A stretch of DNA of 64,000 nt from Darksidea phi. Lineage: Eukaryota > Ascomycota > Dothideomycetes > Pleosporales > Lentitheciaceae. How positions within the stretch are numbered: position 1 is the first letter of the stretch; each line of letters opens with the position of its first letter. The notes under the pieces were generated by a model. It was not told the DNA's origin and did not search any database. It was given only the letters and a program-made list of their open reading frames with translations. The translations under genes were made by a program, and so were the position numbers. Positions 1 to 10,905 of this stretch are shown here, piece by piece. The stretch spans positions 1 through 64,000 of the forward strand of contig JASJFT010000145.1 in assembly GCA_030770425.1 (NCBI GenBank), in the 5' to 3' direction.

Positions 1-75
<75 letters not shown>
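1..75. other. Poly-C homopolymer at window edge
   Basis: Seventy-five consecutive C residues open the window. A pure homopolymer of this length is unlikely in a fungal chromosome and most probably marks a contig end, a gap edge or a base-calling failure. The long G run at 10856-10905 is a similar object. Confidence 0.6.
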
Positions 76-2124
76 TGTGGGGGGATACGGGAGGAAGGGC
101 TGTCGATGATAGGCCCCGCTCTAAAGCAGGTGAACGATAAGCACCCATCAAGCGCAGTACGAAAATATGCTGGCTTGAGTGTGTTGAAACCACCCTGTCT
201 TGGTGGACCGAGACCGGACTTCACCGGCTTGGTGAATATGAGTAACCATGTGCGATGATGAACAGCATCTAACTTCCACCAAGGGGAATGTAGCCTAGGT
301 ATTCCAAGGACCTCCCATAGCTGAAGGCCATTCGGTCTTGGCCACGGATGGAACTTCGGGTTGGTCCGGTAGGTCGTCACCGACAAAGCTTGTAGTTTAC
401 AAGCTTGGTGCCTTTGTGGCTGGTGGGAAGATCAGTCCAAATTTAGTCGACAACGAGGGTGGTGCTGAGCGGGGTCTCCTCGTTGCAGTCACTGTGCTTC
501 GGGGGTCTGCCGGAGAACGACCTTAGTCATTCAGGCATCGAGGCATGCGGGACAGGAGTAACCTCTCACTCCACATTGGCAGGCTAGTAGACGGAAACAT
601 TGCTGATGCGTACAGCTCAGCTGGCAGCCGTTAACATTCTTCTCCCTGCGTTACAAGAATGTTCGCTACCTCGTACTCTTATTAAGCCCATATTCCCAAT
701 TGGTGTTAGCGGCCGTCGCATCCTTGCACTTGCATGTAAGCGCAGCTTGTGCCGGCCCTTTCACGCAATATTACTACTCGACCAGAGCAACGGCGGTTTT
801 TCATTGGCGTGTGCGTCATTCATCGATCCGTAAGGCAGACTCTGCATTGAGCAGCCGTATCAACGGCCGCTCCGCAGGTGTGCAATTTGCACACTTATCT
901 CACGTGGCGTCATTCTATAGTCGGAAGACACCAGCCACGCTCAGCTGGGTGGTAGACTTTGTATAACAAGGTGCATTTGGCTTGGACGGCAATGTATCAA
1001 CCCAGTTACTCAAAGTCGAAACAATGCTTCAGCTGCAGCACCTTGGAAATGACTTGGACACGTCGGTCCGCAGAAGCTCGAGACCGGAGTAGGCTATTGT
1101 GGGGGGTACTAGAGTTCGAGGTTGATTTTGTCGGTCGCTAGGCGTAGACGAGAGTCGTGGCACTAGTTTAGCGCAGTAGTCTCCTCGGGGCCTGCAGGGC
1201 AAGAGCCAGGTCAGGCGTTCTTGGTCTGCAGCTATGCAAGTCCAAAGATAATATCGGAAACAGAGTTGACGCAAAGTCGGCCTCCAATCCGCCCTGTCGC
1301 GTTTGCCGGCTCATACATATGCCGGGAAGCGGAGTGACTTTCCTAACCAAAACCTGAACAGCGATTAGCGGAATGTCATTGAAAGGATGCTTGTTTTACA
1401 TTGTGGCTCGCCGTGAACGCACTCTTCTCTCTTGAGGTTCGATGAAGCCCGATGTTTAACGGAGACCTTGGCTGCTCCCAGGTGCCGACACGTTTGGAGC
1501 CCGGTGAAAACAGCGCACGGGTTCCACACCTTGCTCTGCTCCGCGGGCTGGAAGAATCAAAAGTTCTCGTCTGAACTGTTTTAGGGCGCTGCGAGCTAAA
1601 GATGCTATGAATGGAAAGAAGGCAAGAAGTTGAGAGGATGAAGGAGCTATTGCCTAACGACGGAGTTGCACGTGACCAAGTTTGCTGCTGATTGGCCGAG
1701 ATTTATTGGACTCGATTGTCAAGGCAACCGGACTGAACGTCGAATGTTTAACAAAGTTTGACTCATGAGTTCACCTTGAATATCGTGAAGTCTGGCACAA
1801 AGGAAAAAAACACATTCTATGAGGTAGTCTTGATAATCACGCGACCATGGAGTATAGTTGACAGAGTGACTTGCGAAACAACCCATTCGTGACCTGCGCG
1901 CCCCTGCCCCTCCCACTGCAGCGAGCAAAGTTTAGTGATAGTAGGAAGAATAGGAATACATGCAGAAACGCCATGGGAGAGAGCTCGTGGCATCGAAATC
2001 CGGCAGAAGCCTCCATCGTCCACGCATTCAACCAAACAACACGCTTTCCATACATTCAATCTTTTGAGACTCCGTTATGCTCATGGCATGGAGCAGCTGT
2101 GTGGCAAGCACGTTGTATGCGGTG
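76..2124. other. Intergenic, no gene seen
   Basis: No open frame here shows a recognisable domain, and several of the longer ones start at TTG or CTG rather than ATG. The last part must contain the 3' UTR of the minus-strand PKA regulatory subunit gene that ends at 2125. I see no repeat, tRNA or transposon hallmark. Confidence 0.5.
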
Positions 2125-3486
2125 CTATGTTGCTCTCGCCAATGGGTCGACGCCATCAGACTCCTGCTTGCTAGGATCATTCCGCCTCATGATGCCTTCC
2201 ACAGGCCCCAGTAGTCGCTGGAAGCCATTCTTTCCAAGTGTCGCGACTTTCACCTCGGTGGTGCTGACAACGGAGGCGGCGCGAGGCGCATCGTTGAGCA
2301 AGGCCAACTCGCCAAAGTAATCACCCTTCTTGTACCTGTTGACCGGCTTGTCGATGCCGCGCTTGAAGACTTCGGCTTCTCCGCTCTCCAGGATATAAAA
2401 GGACTCACCAACATCTCCCTCTTTAATGATGGTGGTGCCGGCAGGATACTTCTTTGTCTCGAGAGCGTCGGCGATCTTTGAGCGCTCGTACGGCGTCAAG
2501 GAAGAAAGAAGCGGGACTTCCTCCAGGAAGCCCTCGTACATGCGGCGCCGCTGGAAGGCGCTGTCCATGAGGATGCGGCGGAAGGTCACGCGGTCTAGGG
2601 CCCAGAGGGTGGACTGTTCGGCCGAGATGACGGTGGCAGCGCGGGGGGCGTTGTACATCAGGGCCAGCTCACCGAAGGAGCCACCAGGGCCTACGGAGCC
2701 GACTTTTGCACCAAGGCCGTCCGGGCCCGTCTCCAGCTTGCCCGACTTGTTGACGTGGATGTCAAACGAGCCCTTTTCGACCACGTAGAAGTAGTCGCCC
2801 ACATCGCCCTGCGAAATTACCTTGATCCCCTTTGTCGGTATGGGCTTCTCCTGCAGGGCGCCGAGGACCTGTGCGGACTGCTCGTCGTCGAGGTGGGAGA
2901 AGAGGAAGTTGCCCGAGACGGCAGCTTTCAGACGCGCCTGCTGCTCCTCTGTTTTGTGGTGGAAGGGCGGGGTCCAGTTGTCGTTGGCGGACGAGGCGGG
3001 GTTGAGCGACTCGGCGGACACGGAGGTGCGTCTGTTCAGATTGTAGTTGCTGGGAAAGGTCTGCGGGTCTGCGGGGCTCGAGGACGGCGGCTGCGAGCGG
3101 TTCGCCTTGGTCGAGGCGGCGAAGCCTGCAAAGTTGCCAAAGGTGTCCTCGCCCGCGGCGGTGGGCTGGGCGGTGTCCATGACGTTGGGTGCGAATGAGG
3201 CGGCGGTGGGGGAGGCAATGTTGTCGTTCTCTTCCTCCTCGTCAATATGGCGCATGTGCCCGCTGGGTGGGGAGGAGCCAAAGGGATTGCTGCCGGGAAA
3301 GGTGCTTTCGGCCTGGCCACGCTTCAGGCTGGAATGCTGGGGCGAGAGCAGGAATTCGGCGCGCTGGGATTCGAGGCGGCGCAGGAAGAAGTTGGCGCAG
3401 AACTGGAGCACGTCGCGCGGGTTCTGGTTCAGGACTTCGCGATTGAGGGCGGAGATTTCATTGAGGTAGTCGGAAGGAAGCGACAT
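2125..3486 (-). CDS. pkaR: cAMP-dependent protein kinase regulatory subunit
   Basis: Intronless 453-residue protein that inhibits the PKA catalytic subunit until cAMP binds. I chose the ATG at 3486 (MSLPSDYLNE) because it starts the conserved N-terminal dimerisation/docking helices (about residues 1-45). An open frame extends 27 codons upstream to 3567 but that stretch looks like 5' UTR. A disordered linker follows, then the inhibitor site RRTSVS at residues 152-157. The serine after RRT suggests a type II-like phosphorylatable inhibitor rather than a pseudosubstrate alanine. Two cyclic-nucleotide-binding domains follow, each with an intact phosphate-binding cassette: FGELALMYNAPRAA at 271-284 and FGELALLNDAPRAA at 391-404. 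The conserved Glu and Arg that contact cAMP are present in both. Length and order match fungal PKA-R proteins. Divergently transcribed from the CBM48 gene at 5110. Confidence 0.97.
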   Translation of the reverse strand: MSLPSDYLNEISALNREVLNQNPRDVLQFCANFFLRRLESQRAEFLLSPQHSSLKRGQAESTFPGSNPFGSSPPSGHMRHIDEEEENDNIASPTAASFAPNVMDTAQPTAAGEDTFGNFAGFAASTKANRSQPPSSSPADPQTFPSNYNLNRRTSVSAESLNPASSANDNWTPPFHHKTEEQQARLKAAVSGNFLFSHLDDEQSAQVLGALQEKPIPTKGIKVISQGDVGDYFYVVEKGSFDIHVNKSGKLETGPDGLGAKVGSVGPGGSFGELALMYNAPRAATVISAEQSTLWALDRVTFRRILMDSAFQRRRMYEGFLEEVPLLSSLTPYERSKIADALETKKYPAGTTIIKEGDVGESFYILESGEAEVFKRGIDKPVNRYKKGDYFGELALLNDAPRAASVVSTTEVKVATLGKNGFQRLLGPVEGIMRRNDPSKQESDGVDPLARAT

Positions 3487-5109
3487 GGAGAGGTGTGGTG
3501 CGGGGGTTGGCCGCCCGCAGCTCTTTGACCAAGGGCGCAGGGATGATGCAGTTTGGTTGTGCAACAAGCGAGCAGAGGGCGGCGCGGAGGGGACGGACAG
3601 TGCAGAGTCAGAGATGCGGTACGGGTATGCGAGCTGCGGGCTGCGAGCAATGTGTCAGAGTCCACCGCGCGGAGGAGATGGGCTGGCAGAGGGGTTGGAG
3701 GGGGGAGGTTTGCTTGCTGCACGGCCAGGCTGCGGCGAAGGTGCAGTTGGCTGGCGCAAGCTCGCTGGGAGAATGCGGGTACGACAACGTGGAGTGCGAG
3801 GCAGCTTCTTCTGTGGGGGTTTTATTCTTCCAGAACACGTCTAGAGCTCTCGTGGAAGCAGCAGGCGCCCACGATGTGCGAGTGAGGCTGGACGGAGCGA
3901 CGGCAGCCACGCTTCGGCCATTGGCTCGCCGTTCGCCTGTCGCCTGTCTCCCCCAGGCACCTGGGGACAAACCTCGCTGAGGGCCGAGGGCTGGGGAGGC
4001 CGACAGCACGCCGCATGCCAGCCTGCAACACGCCTTCTCTGTGTTAGCTCCCGCGCGCCGAAGCTTCAGTGTTCTGCATGGCCGCGATGTCAAACCTTAG
4101 CTCAGCGGGGACGGGGGAGCGGGGGGGGGAGGTCTCTCCATCAGTCCGCCTGCGGAATGACGTCAAGCAAGAGGTGCGCGCTTCACACCCATCCGCGCAG
4201 AGCGCTCGACGCCTCGACGAGGCTGGCCGGCCGCCTGCGCTCGCGTGACAGGCCGCGCTCCCTAGCCATGGCCGACTGCTCAGGCCTCAGCCGCCAGGCC
4301 AGCATCGCCTGGCTGGCTGCGCGTGGGGAGTGCGGGTGCAGGGACCTTCCTTTCTGCGCGTGCAATGGCGACGTCCACAGACTGGCGGGGAAATATGGGC
4401 ACTGCCATCAGACGAACAGACGCCGAGGGCCCGCCAGAGACGGAGACCAGACGAGGACGCGAGGGAGGCGGTCTGGATGGCGAGTCTCGCGCTGCGCAGG
4501 GGCAACAGGTGAATGCCGCCCGCGCCCACCGGCGGCTGATTCGTCAATGGGGCAAACGGCGATGACGCCATACCCTGCAACAGTACAGCTCCCCCAAAGC
4601 TGCCATCGAAGACTCGAAGACTCGAAGACACCAGCGAGGAGCCGGGGCGCGCTCAAGGCCACCGACCGCTACAATGACGTCGAGCGGGCGAGGTGCGCCG
4701 CTGCAGAGAATGGCCGCCAGCACGGGATAGCGCCGAAGAAAGCAGAAAAGATGGGCTCAGCGCATGGAAACTGCCCGCGAACGATGGAGGCGCCAAGGCC
4801 GAGCCGGGCTTAACGCTAGGAGACCCGTCTGTCAAGCTGCCAATTCTGCAACCTCCTGCACTGCACCCTCTGTCCTATACCCACTGCGCGCGCATCGTGT
4901 TCGCAGAGCCTCCGTCGCACCGCTGACGCCCGCTGCACCCCTTATCGCCCTGCTCTGACCGAGCTCGTGCGCCTCTCCACGCAATCCCCACCGCTCCGCC
5001 GCGCTCCTGATCCAGGCCGCACCACCACCTCCATTGCCAGAGACACCCGTCTCACCTTTTAATCTCAGTGCCCTCCGCCGATTGCGCTTCCCCGCTCATT
5101 CATTCGAGG
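3487..5109. promoter_or_regulatory. Divergent intergenic region pkaR / CBM48 gene
   Basis: This 1.6 kb GC-rich region separates two start codons pointing away from each other, so it should carry both promoters and 5' UTRs. It has a TGACGTCA palindrome at 4158-4165 and a short tandem GACTCGAA repeat near 4607-4630. The open frames inside it (for example 4157-4813) are arginine/serine/alanine-rich in all frames, as expected for GC-rich noncoding DNA, and I do not regard them as genes. Confidence 0.6.
4158..4165. promoter_or_regulatory. CRE-like TGACGTCA palindrome
   Basis: A perfect ATF/CREB-type element lies about 670 bp upstream of the pkaR start codon and 950 bp upstream of the CBM48 gene. 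bZIP factors of this class act downstream of cAMP/PKA or stress MAPK signalling in fungi, so feedback on pkaR is conceivable. One such 8-mer is expected by chance in a sequence of this size, so only its position is suggestive. Confidence 0.3.
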
Positions 5110-7193
5110 ATGGGGCACTACACATTCACATGGTATGTAGCCTACCGCTGCGCAACCGCTTCGACTAACCCTGCCCAGGGAACACGCCGCCAGCGAGGTC
5201 TACGTTACGGGCGACTTCGATGAATGGAAGAAGACCGTGAAGCTGGAAAACGAGGACGGCATCTTCAAGAAGACCGTCGAGCTACCGAAAGAAAAGCACC
5301 AGTACAAGGTGGGTGCCTTCTGCAGCCTGCGCGTGCCGCAGCGCCGCGAATCTGGCTGACATGGCGTCTGTGTAGTTTGTCGTTGATGGGAACTGGGTTA
5401 CCAACGAGTCTGCGCCAAAAGAAGCCGATGCCGCCGGCAACTACAACAATGTCCTGACTCCCGATGACATCAAAGACCCAGTCAGCACGCTGTCCTCGGC
5501 CGCCCCGCAGTCCACCACTGCTGCTCTCGCCGGCGCCGTGCCAAAGGAAGATGCGGCGTCCAAGTCGGACGACTCTGTTCCAGGCGCCTTCCCTCTGACT
5601 CCCCCGGCCGAGACTCCCTCCAGCGAGCCACAAGCCTTTTCCATCAATCCAATCCCGGCCACAGAGGGCCCAGGCAACCCGATCCAGCTCGCCCCCGGCG
5701 AGAAGGTGCCCGATCCGTCTACACTCACAAGCAACACGATTGAGTCCACGGTCAGGCATGAGCAAGAGCCGGAGGAAGCAAAGGTCAGCGTTTCCCCGCT
5801 GCCCGCTAGTGCAGGCCCGGGCAACCCAATCCACCTTGCGCCAGGGGAGAAGGTGCCCGACCCCAGCACCTTTACCTCCAACACCATCTCGAGCACGGTG
5901 AAGACCGACCCTGAGTCGTACGAGAAGTCCAGTGGTCTGCCTCCTCAGCTCGGCCCGGTCGTCACGCCAGAGGCCGAGAGGGATGCCAAAGGCGGTATGT
6001 TTGGTCTACCCTCCACTGCGGGCGGCCTCATTCCCGAGTCAAGTCTTCCCATGGAGTCTGATGCTAAGACGGAACAAGATCCCGGCTTCACGATCCAGTC
6101 AGCTGCACCCACCAGCACGACGGCTGCACTCGCCGGCCAGGTCCCCAAAGAGCCGAGGAGCGTCCCCGAGACGGTAACGGAAAGCCAGAAGGACGCTGGC
6201 TTCGCACCTGAGGCTTCCGCCAACCCCGAAGCTGTACAAGAAAAGAAGGAGGTCGAACAGGAGCTAAAGGAGAAGGTGCCTGAGGAGCCTCCGACGACAG
6301 AGAGTTCCGTCGTTGGGCAGGCCAGTGCCGCCGCTGGTGCGGGAGCTACGGCTGCCGCCGGTGCTTTCGCAGCCGCGACATACGCTGCCAAGGAGAAGGC
6401 TGCTCAGGCCGTTGGTTTGAATGGGCAGGCCACTGCTAGCGACGTGCCTGAGGTTGTCGCTGAGAGCCAGAAGGAAGCGCACGCTAGCCCCGAGGCATCC
6501 GCTAATCCCGAAGCTGTGGAAGAGAAGAGAGAGGTCGAGTCTGAACTGCTCAAGGAGGTCAACAAGGTAGACGAGACTGGAGAGCCAGCCCCGGCTATCA
6601 CCGCCACCAAGTCTGTCGGCTTGAACGGCCAACCTACCGCTAGCGAGGTGCCCGAGGTGGTCGCTGAGAGTCAGAAGGAAGCGCACGCTAGCCCCGAGGC
6701 CTCTGCCAATCCCGAAGCAGTGGAAGAGAAGAAGGAGGTCGAGTCCGAACTGCTCAAGGAGGTCAAAAAGGTCGAGCAGGCTGGAGAACCCGCGCCAACC
6801 GTGACTGCCGCCACTGCTGAGACAGCGCCAGGCCCCTCCGAGGAAGCGCCGATCGATTCAAAGCCTTCGGAGGCGTCCAGCGCGCCAGATGGTCTCAACG
6901 CGCCCGCCTCGAAACCTGCCGTCCCAGAAACTGCCCAGCCTGTCATTGATTCTCGGGACGTCTCTCCCATGTCAAAGCAGCCCACGACCCAGCAGACGCA
7001 GCCTACAGTCACCACTGGAGTAGAGTCCTCCACGACCGAAGCCAAGACCACACCGGAAACTCCAAAGAAGGATGATGCTGCCCCGGAGTCGGCCAAGGCA
7101 ACGCCCGAAAGCGTGGCTTCTGGCGCCACAGACAAGAAGAAGAAGAGGCGCTCCTTTTTCGGCAAGCTCAAGGAGAAGTTCTCGAACAAGTAG
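5110..7193 (+). CDS. CBM48 (AMPK glycogen-binding) domain protein, Crp1/Mdg1-like
   Basis: Three exons: 5110-5132, 5179-5308 and 5376-7193, giving 656 residues. The introns are 46 and 67 bp, with GTATGT and GTGGGT donors. The first ~85 residues form an AMPK-type carbohydrate-binding fold: MGHYTFTW, then EVYVTGDFDEW, then a VVDGNW loop. In this family the aromatics and the GxFxxW loop contact glycogen-like glucans. Yeast relatives are Crp1 and Mdg1; Crp1 was described as binding cruciform DNA. The remaining ~570 residues are low-complexity (Glu, Ala, Pro, Ser) and carry two internal repeat families (5667-5900 and 6183-6818). The C-terminus is a basic patch, KKKKRRSFFGKLKEKF, that may bind membrane or nucleic acid. 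The CBM48 assignment is secure; the role of the tail is unknown. Confidence 0.9.
5667..5900 (+). repeat. Two-copy 29-aa repeat in CBM48 protein tail
   Basis: Copies at 5667-5753 and 5814-5900 encode nearly the same 29 residues, each beginning GPGNPI and containing LAPGEKVPDPST. They are spaced 49 codons apart. Protein identity is higher than the codon-level identity, which suggests the peptide is under selection. Confidence 0.85.
6183..6818 (+). repeat. Three-copy acidic repeat in CBM48 protein tail
   Basis: A Glu-rich block with core PEASANPEAV and EKKEVE occurs three times, from about 6183, 6411 and 6615. The second and third copies form 68-codon (204 bp) units starting VGLNGQ and also share VPEVVAESQKEAHAS. 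The first copy is partial and more diverged. Confidence 0.85.
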
Positions 7194-7853
7194 TTGTTGT
7201 CTCTACGTCATGTGGGCATCCTGCGAGTGGCCCTCTCACCTGTTCATGTTCACGGAGTTGGTCTTCTGGCCTATACCACTGCCTTTTCTGTTTGCTGTGC
7301 GATTCACCCATCTTTCGTAATCTGTCCGTTCTGCGATGCATACCTACTATAGCATGGGGTTCGCTCGATTGAGATTGTACTTCGGGATGTCTTCTTGGCA
7401 TGTGCTGGTGTCTTTCTCAGGAGGATGGCATGTAGTGGGGCTATAGCTATCTAATTCACTAATTAAGCACGCGTTTGAACGAGTTGTTTGCATTATTACG
7501 CTACTGTCCTATGTTCTGCTCCCTGTCTCTAGTGATAGCCGTGCGAATCATGAGACGGCCCGTTGAGTATGTTTGCTTCTACCAGTTGGTCTCGCACAAT
7601 GCCTGAGCATGCATGGCCGCCTGATATTCCTCTGATATATAGTCGGCTCACAATGTCCAACTCTCGCAGCGCACAATAACCAACCCCCGAACGATGTTCA
7701 GTTACAGTCCCCTTACATGCGCACAATCTCACCGTCGCCATCTCTACAAATAAGGTTTCTTGGTCGTCTTCGCTCTTCTTTCTACAACAAAACTATACAC
7801 AGCGGCGTGCACGCAATAGCTCACAGAAATTGACAGCTCCAATCGTCGCTATA
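7194..7853. other. Intergenic, no gene seen
   Basis: This 660 bp stretch holds the 3' UTR of the CBM48 gene and presumably the promoter of the small gene at 7854. I see no domain, repeat or RNA gene in it. Confidence 0.5.
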
Positions 7854-8498
7854 ATGTCGTCACCTTCACAATCAAAGCGGGGCTCCGGTGTCAAAAGCCT
7901 CATCGCAGAAATCGATGCCTATCTCGCCCACCAAACAGAGCGCAGCCCCCTTGGCCGTCGCCACTCCACGAGCACCATATTTGTCGACCACGACGAAAAA
8001 GGCGATATGCGCATTTCATACCGAAATAGCGACCAAAGTCCAGGACAGACTACTCACATTGCCCCCCTCGTCGTCGCACAAGACATGCATGTCCGTTACG
8101 ATCGAAGCGCCGCAACAGAAGGCCAGCCTAGCATGTATGTTGAAGGGTTTGATTGCGAGACGCAGTTTGAATTCGATTACGACGGCGCAACCCTGCATCT
8201 CCATAGAAAATCGTCGCGGGCGAGCTCACAGCACTCTGGTTACTATAGCCTCGATGCCGAGGTGTATTCGCCCAATGCGCCTCTCTTCGTGCAAGATGAA
8301 GGTACTCATTTGATACCCGGTAAAGAATGTAAGAAGCGTAGCAAGTTGGCTAGTTTTATCCAGAGGACTTTGAAGAAGATGGAGGGATTGGGCCTTATGA
8401 ATAGGTTTAGGGTTGAGAGGTATAGGGTTAGGCAGCAGTTGAAGCAGCAGTTTAAGAGGAGATCGACAGGGCGAGTTAGGCTGGGCCACCTGCGATAG
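7854..8498 (+). CDS. Hypothetical protein, 214 aa
   Basis: Single-exon frame starting at the ATG at 7854 (MSSPSQSKRGSG). The frame opens earlier, but only at a TTG codon. I recognise no family. The N-terminal half is mixed polar sequence with several Tyr/Asp-rich segments. The last ~55 residues are strongly basic and helical-looking (KKRSKLASFIQRTLKK, then RVRQQLKQQFKRR), which could bind nucleic acid or membrane. Amino-acid use is balanced rather than low-complexity, which favours a real gene, but I have no homology to support it. Confidence 0.5.
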   Translation: MSSPSQSKRGSGVKSLIAEIDAYLAHQTERSPLGRRHSTSTIFVDHDEKGDMRISYRNSDQSPGQTTHIAPLVVAQDMHVRYDRSAATEGQPSMYVEGFDCETQFEFDYDGATLHLHRKSSRASSQHSGYYSLDAEVYSPNAPLFVQDEGTHLIPGKECKKRSKLASFIQRTLKKMEGLGLMNRFRVERYRVRQQLKQQFKRRSTGRVRLGHLR

Positions 8499-10855
8499 AG
8501 ATTCTGGCGCGGTGGGTGGACGAGGTGACGTATTTTTTAATGTTGCCTTCATGCTTCTTGCTCGCCACACGAAGGGAATGTGCTGGCTTGATCGTAGAGG
8601 GAAGACGGAAGAAAGCAAATTTCCTACTCCGCGGGCGGAGTCGGGCACTGGCTTCTCTCCCTTCCCCCCCCCCCTTCTACGATCAGCTGAAAGATTGCCT
8701 AGCCACACAATGGGACCCAGGAGATACATACACAGCCCACCTACTCCAACCACCGCAGAGGCTACCGCATATACCGATAAGTATAGTAAGTTACACCATG
8801 CGCCGCTACCCAGAAAGCACAGCTATTGGGCTCCAGCCCGATCCAAGACACCCTACAGTACCAACGCCACCCGAACCACTGGGCTTCATCTTGTGCAGGA
8901 TCCTGCATCTGAAGCGCTGTACGTCGAAACGCAACGCCCAGATAGCCGAATGGCTAGGTCATCGAAGTATCACGCAATGCTTACTCACAACGCACATGTA
9001 GGGCTGGAACAGCGGGCGCGGGCGTAGAGCCGTCAGCCTCACGTGTACACCAAACCCGTCACGCTTTCCCGACGGAGTGTTTAATCCTTCGTCGAGCGAA
9101 AAAGACGCTTGTCCCATCGATCAGCGAATTAGCCCCCGCGTCTGATAATCACTCATGTCTACCCACATAGACGGTGCGCTGCGCGGGGCGACCTGCAACG
9201 TTGCGTCATCCAGAGGCCTGATATGCTGCGTCGTTTCAATCTGATCCAAAACCTTCCCCCTAAATATCCCTGGCTGTGCCTTGCTTCCTGCTAAATGAGT
9301 AAGCTTAGTGAAGGCAGAAGGGAGAAGGGAGAAGCTGTGGCTTTGGTTGCGGAATTCCGTGCACAGTACGCCCGATCATCGCATACTCGACGCTATGTAG
9401 CGGAGGCGGGGGGAAGTCAGCGAGATGATGTGAGCTCTCTCCCCCTGTGCACATTACCGCATGCCGGATACTGGGTTACTCGTTTCAGCTACGCATTTGA
9501 GTGCCACCGTTGGGGCCTTGAGGATTTGGAATTTGGTTACCGTTGGATGAAAAAGAAAACGGTTGCGGATCTGGTATATTTTGATTCGGTCTCGGGCTGG
9601 GTCTACCTTGTCGCTTTGTGTTTCACGTCTGTTTTCCTGTTTTCGTGCTGGGGGTTCTTGGTGGCATTGTGCTACAGTGGAACTCTGGCGTCGAAATAGA
9701 TGTGGATATGAAGTGGCAAGGTAGACTTGAGCCAGTCCAAATAGAATTTTGCGTTCTTTTTTATTTAGAAAAGCTTCTTGTAGTTGCGGTAGCATGTTAC
9801 CCTTTTCTGTTTTACTTTCCGTACTAAGGCGCAAATGGAAGAGTTACTACGCTACCGCAACTACAATATATAAAAGAGTATATTTGCTATCCTTATGTAT
9901 CTTATTCGCACTTGCTTTACTTCCAGGGTGCCGCTTGTATTTTCCCCAATGCTGGACAAGCACCACTCTCAACCCTTCTCTTACGCGACGCAATTAGAAA
10001 TTATAGAATGCTGTATACCACTCATAACATCCATCTCTGCCAACACAGCCAACATGGGAGCTCTCAGTATGAGTATACATCAAGATTCAGTATCCTCATT
10101 ATTCATTACATCGCCAACGCGTCACCTTGCTTTTTATGTGCCTGTGTCTTGACATATGCAGTTTCGTATGCATATTACCCGTTGTAGCCACAAGGCAACA
10201 ATACTACATACAGCCTTATTACGGACCCCTGGCGTTCGCCTTACGGAATAAGATACTTACAACAGCTATTCCGATAAGCGGTCTACCTACTTTCAAACAG
10301 CTACTGAGTATATCATGAATTAGCCTTATCTTAGAATGTAAAGTTATCAAGTTGCACATTCTTGTTGTTATCTGTCTTGAAAAGGTCGTCCTGGGGATTT
10401 TTGAATAATCGCGCACTTTTGATACGAAAGTTTGGAAGTCGGATGATCGATAAAGAAATATTATGTTCTTTGTCGCATTTATCAACCCACTGCACCACAT
10501 GTTACTAATGCCAAATGTATAGTTTCTAGCCTTGGTGTTCTGAATTTATATTCTATGTGCAGACTGCTGTCCAATGATTGTATCATTATAGCAACCTGAT
10601 AGTATGCACAAGGGAAAAGGTTTTATATTCGGGTTTTTATGACTCGAATCGCGTACCTTGGTCCAACTTCAACATCACAACCGTGGATCGAAAAGGCGCT
10701 AAACAGCGGAACTTTTGTTACAATACCTACCATATTTGCCATGGACTTTGTATTGTGGGCTTTTTTCTTTGGCTGCCATTGTGTATGTGGAAAGCTTGCA
10801 TAGTTTCTATGACTACGACGAGCAAAAGTAGAATATGTAACGTATTGAATTGTAT

Positions 10856-10905
<50 letters not shown>

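Noticed and set aside
4157..4813. 218-codon ATG frame upstream of pkaR
   Set aside because: Arginine/alanine/serine-rich in a GC-rich region where several frames on both strands are open; no domain; lies in a divergent promoter.
9295..9699. 134-codon ATG frame with hydrophobic C-terminus
   Set aside because: No family or splice support in a gene-poor, AT-rich region; kept only as a remark.
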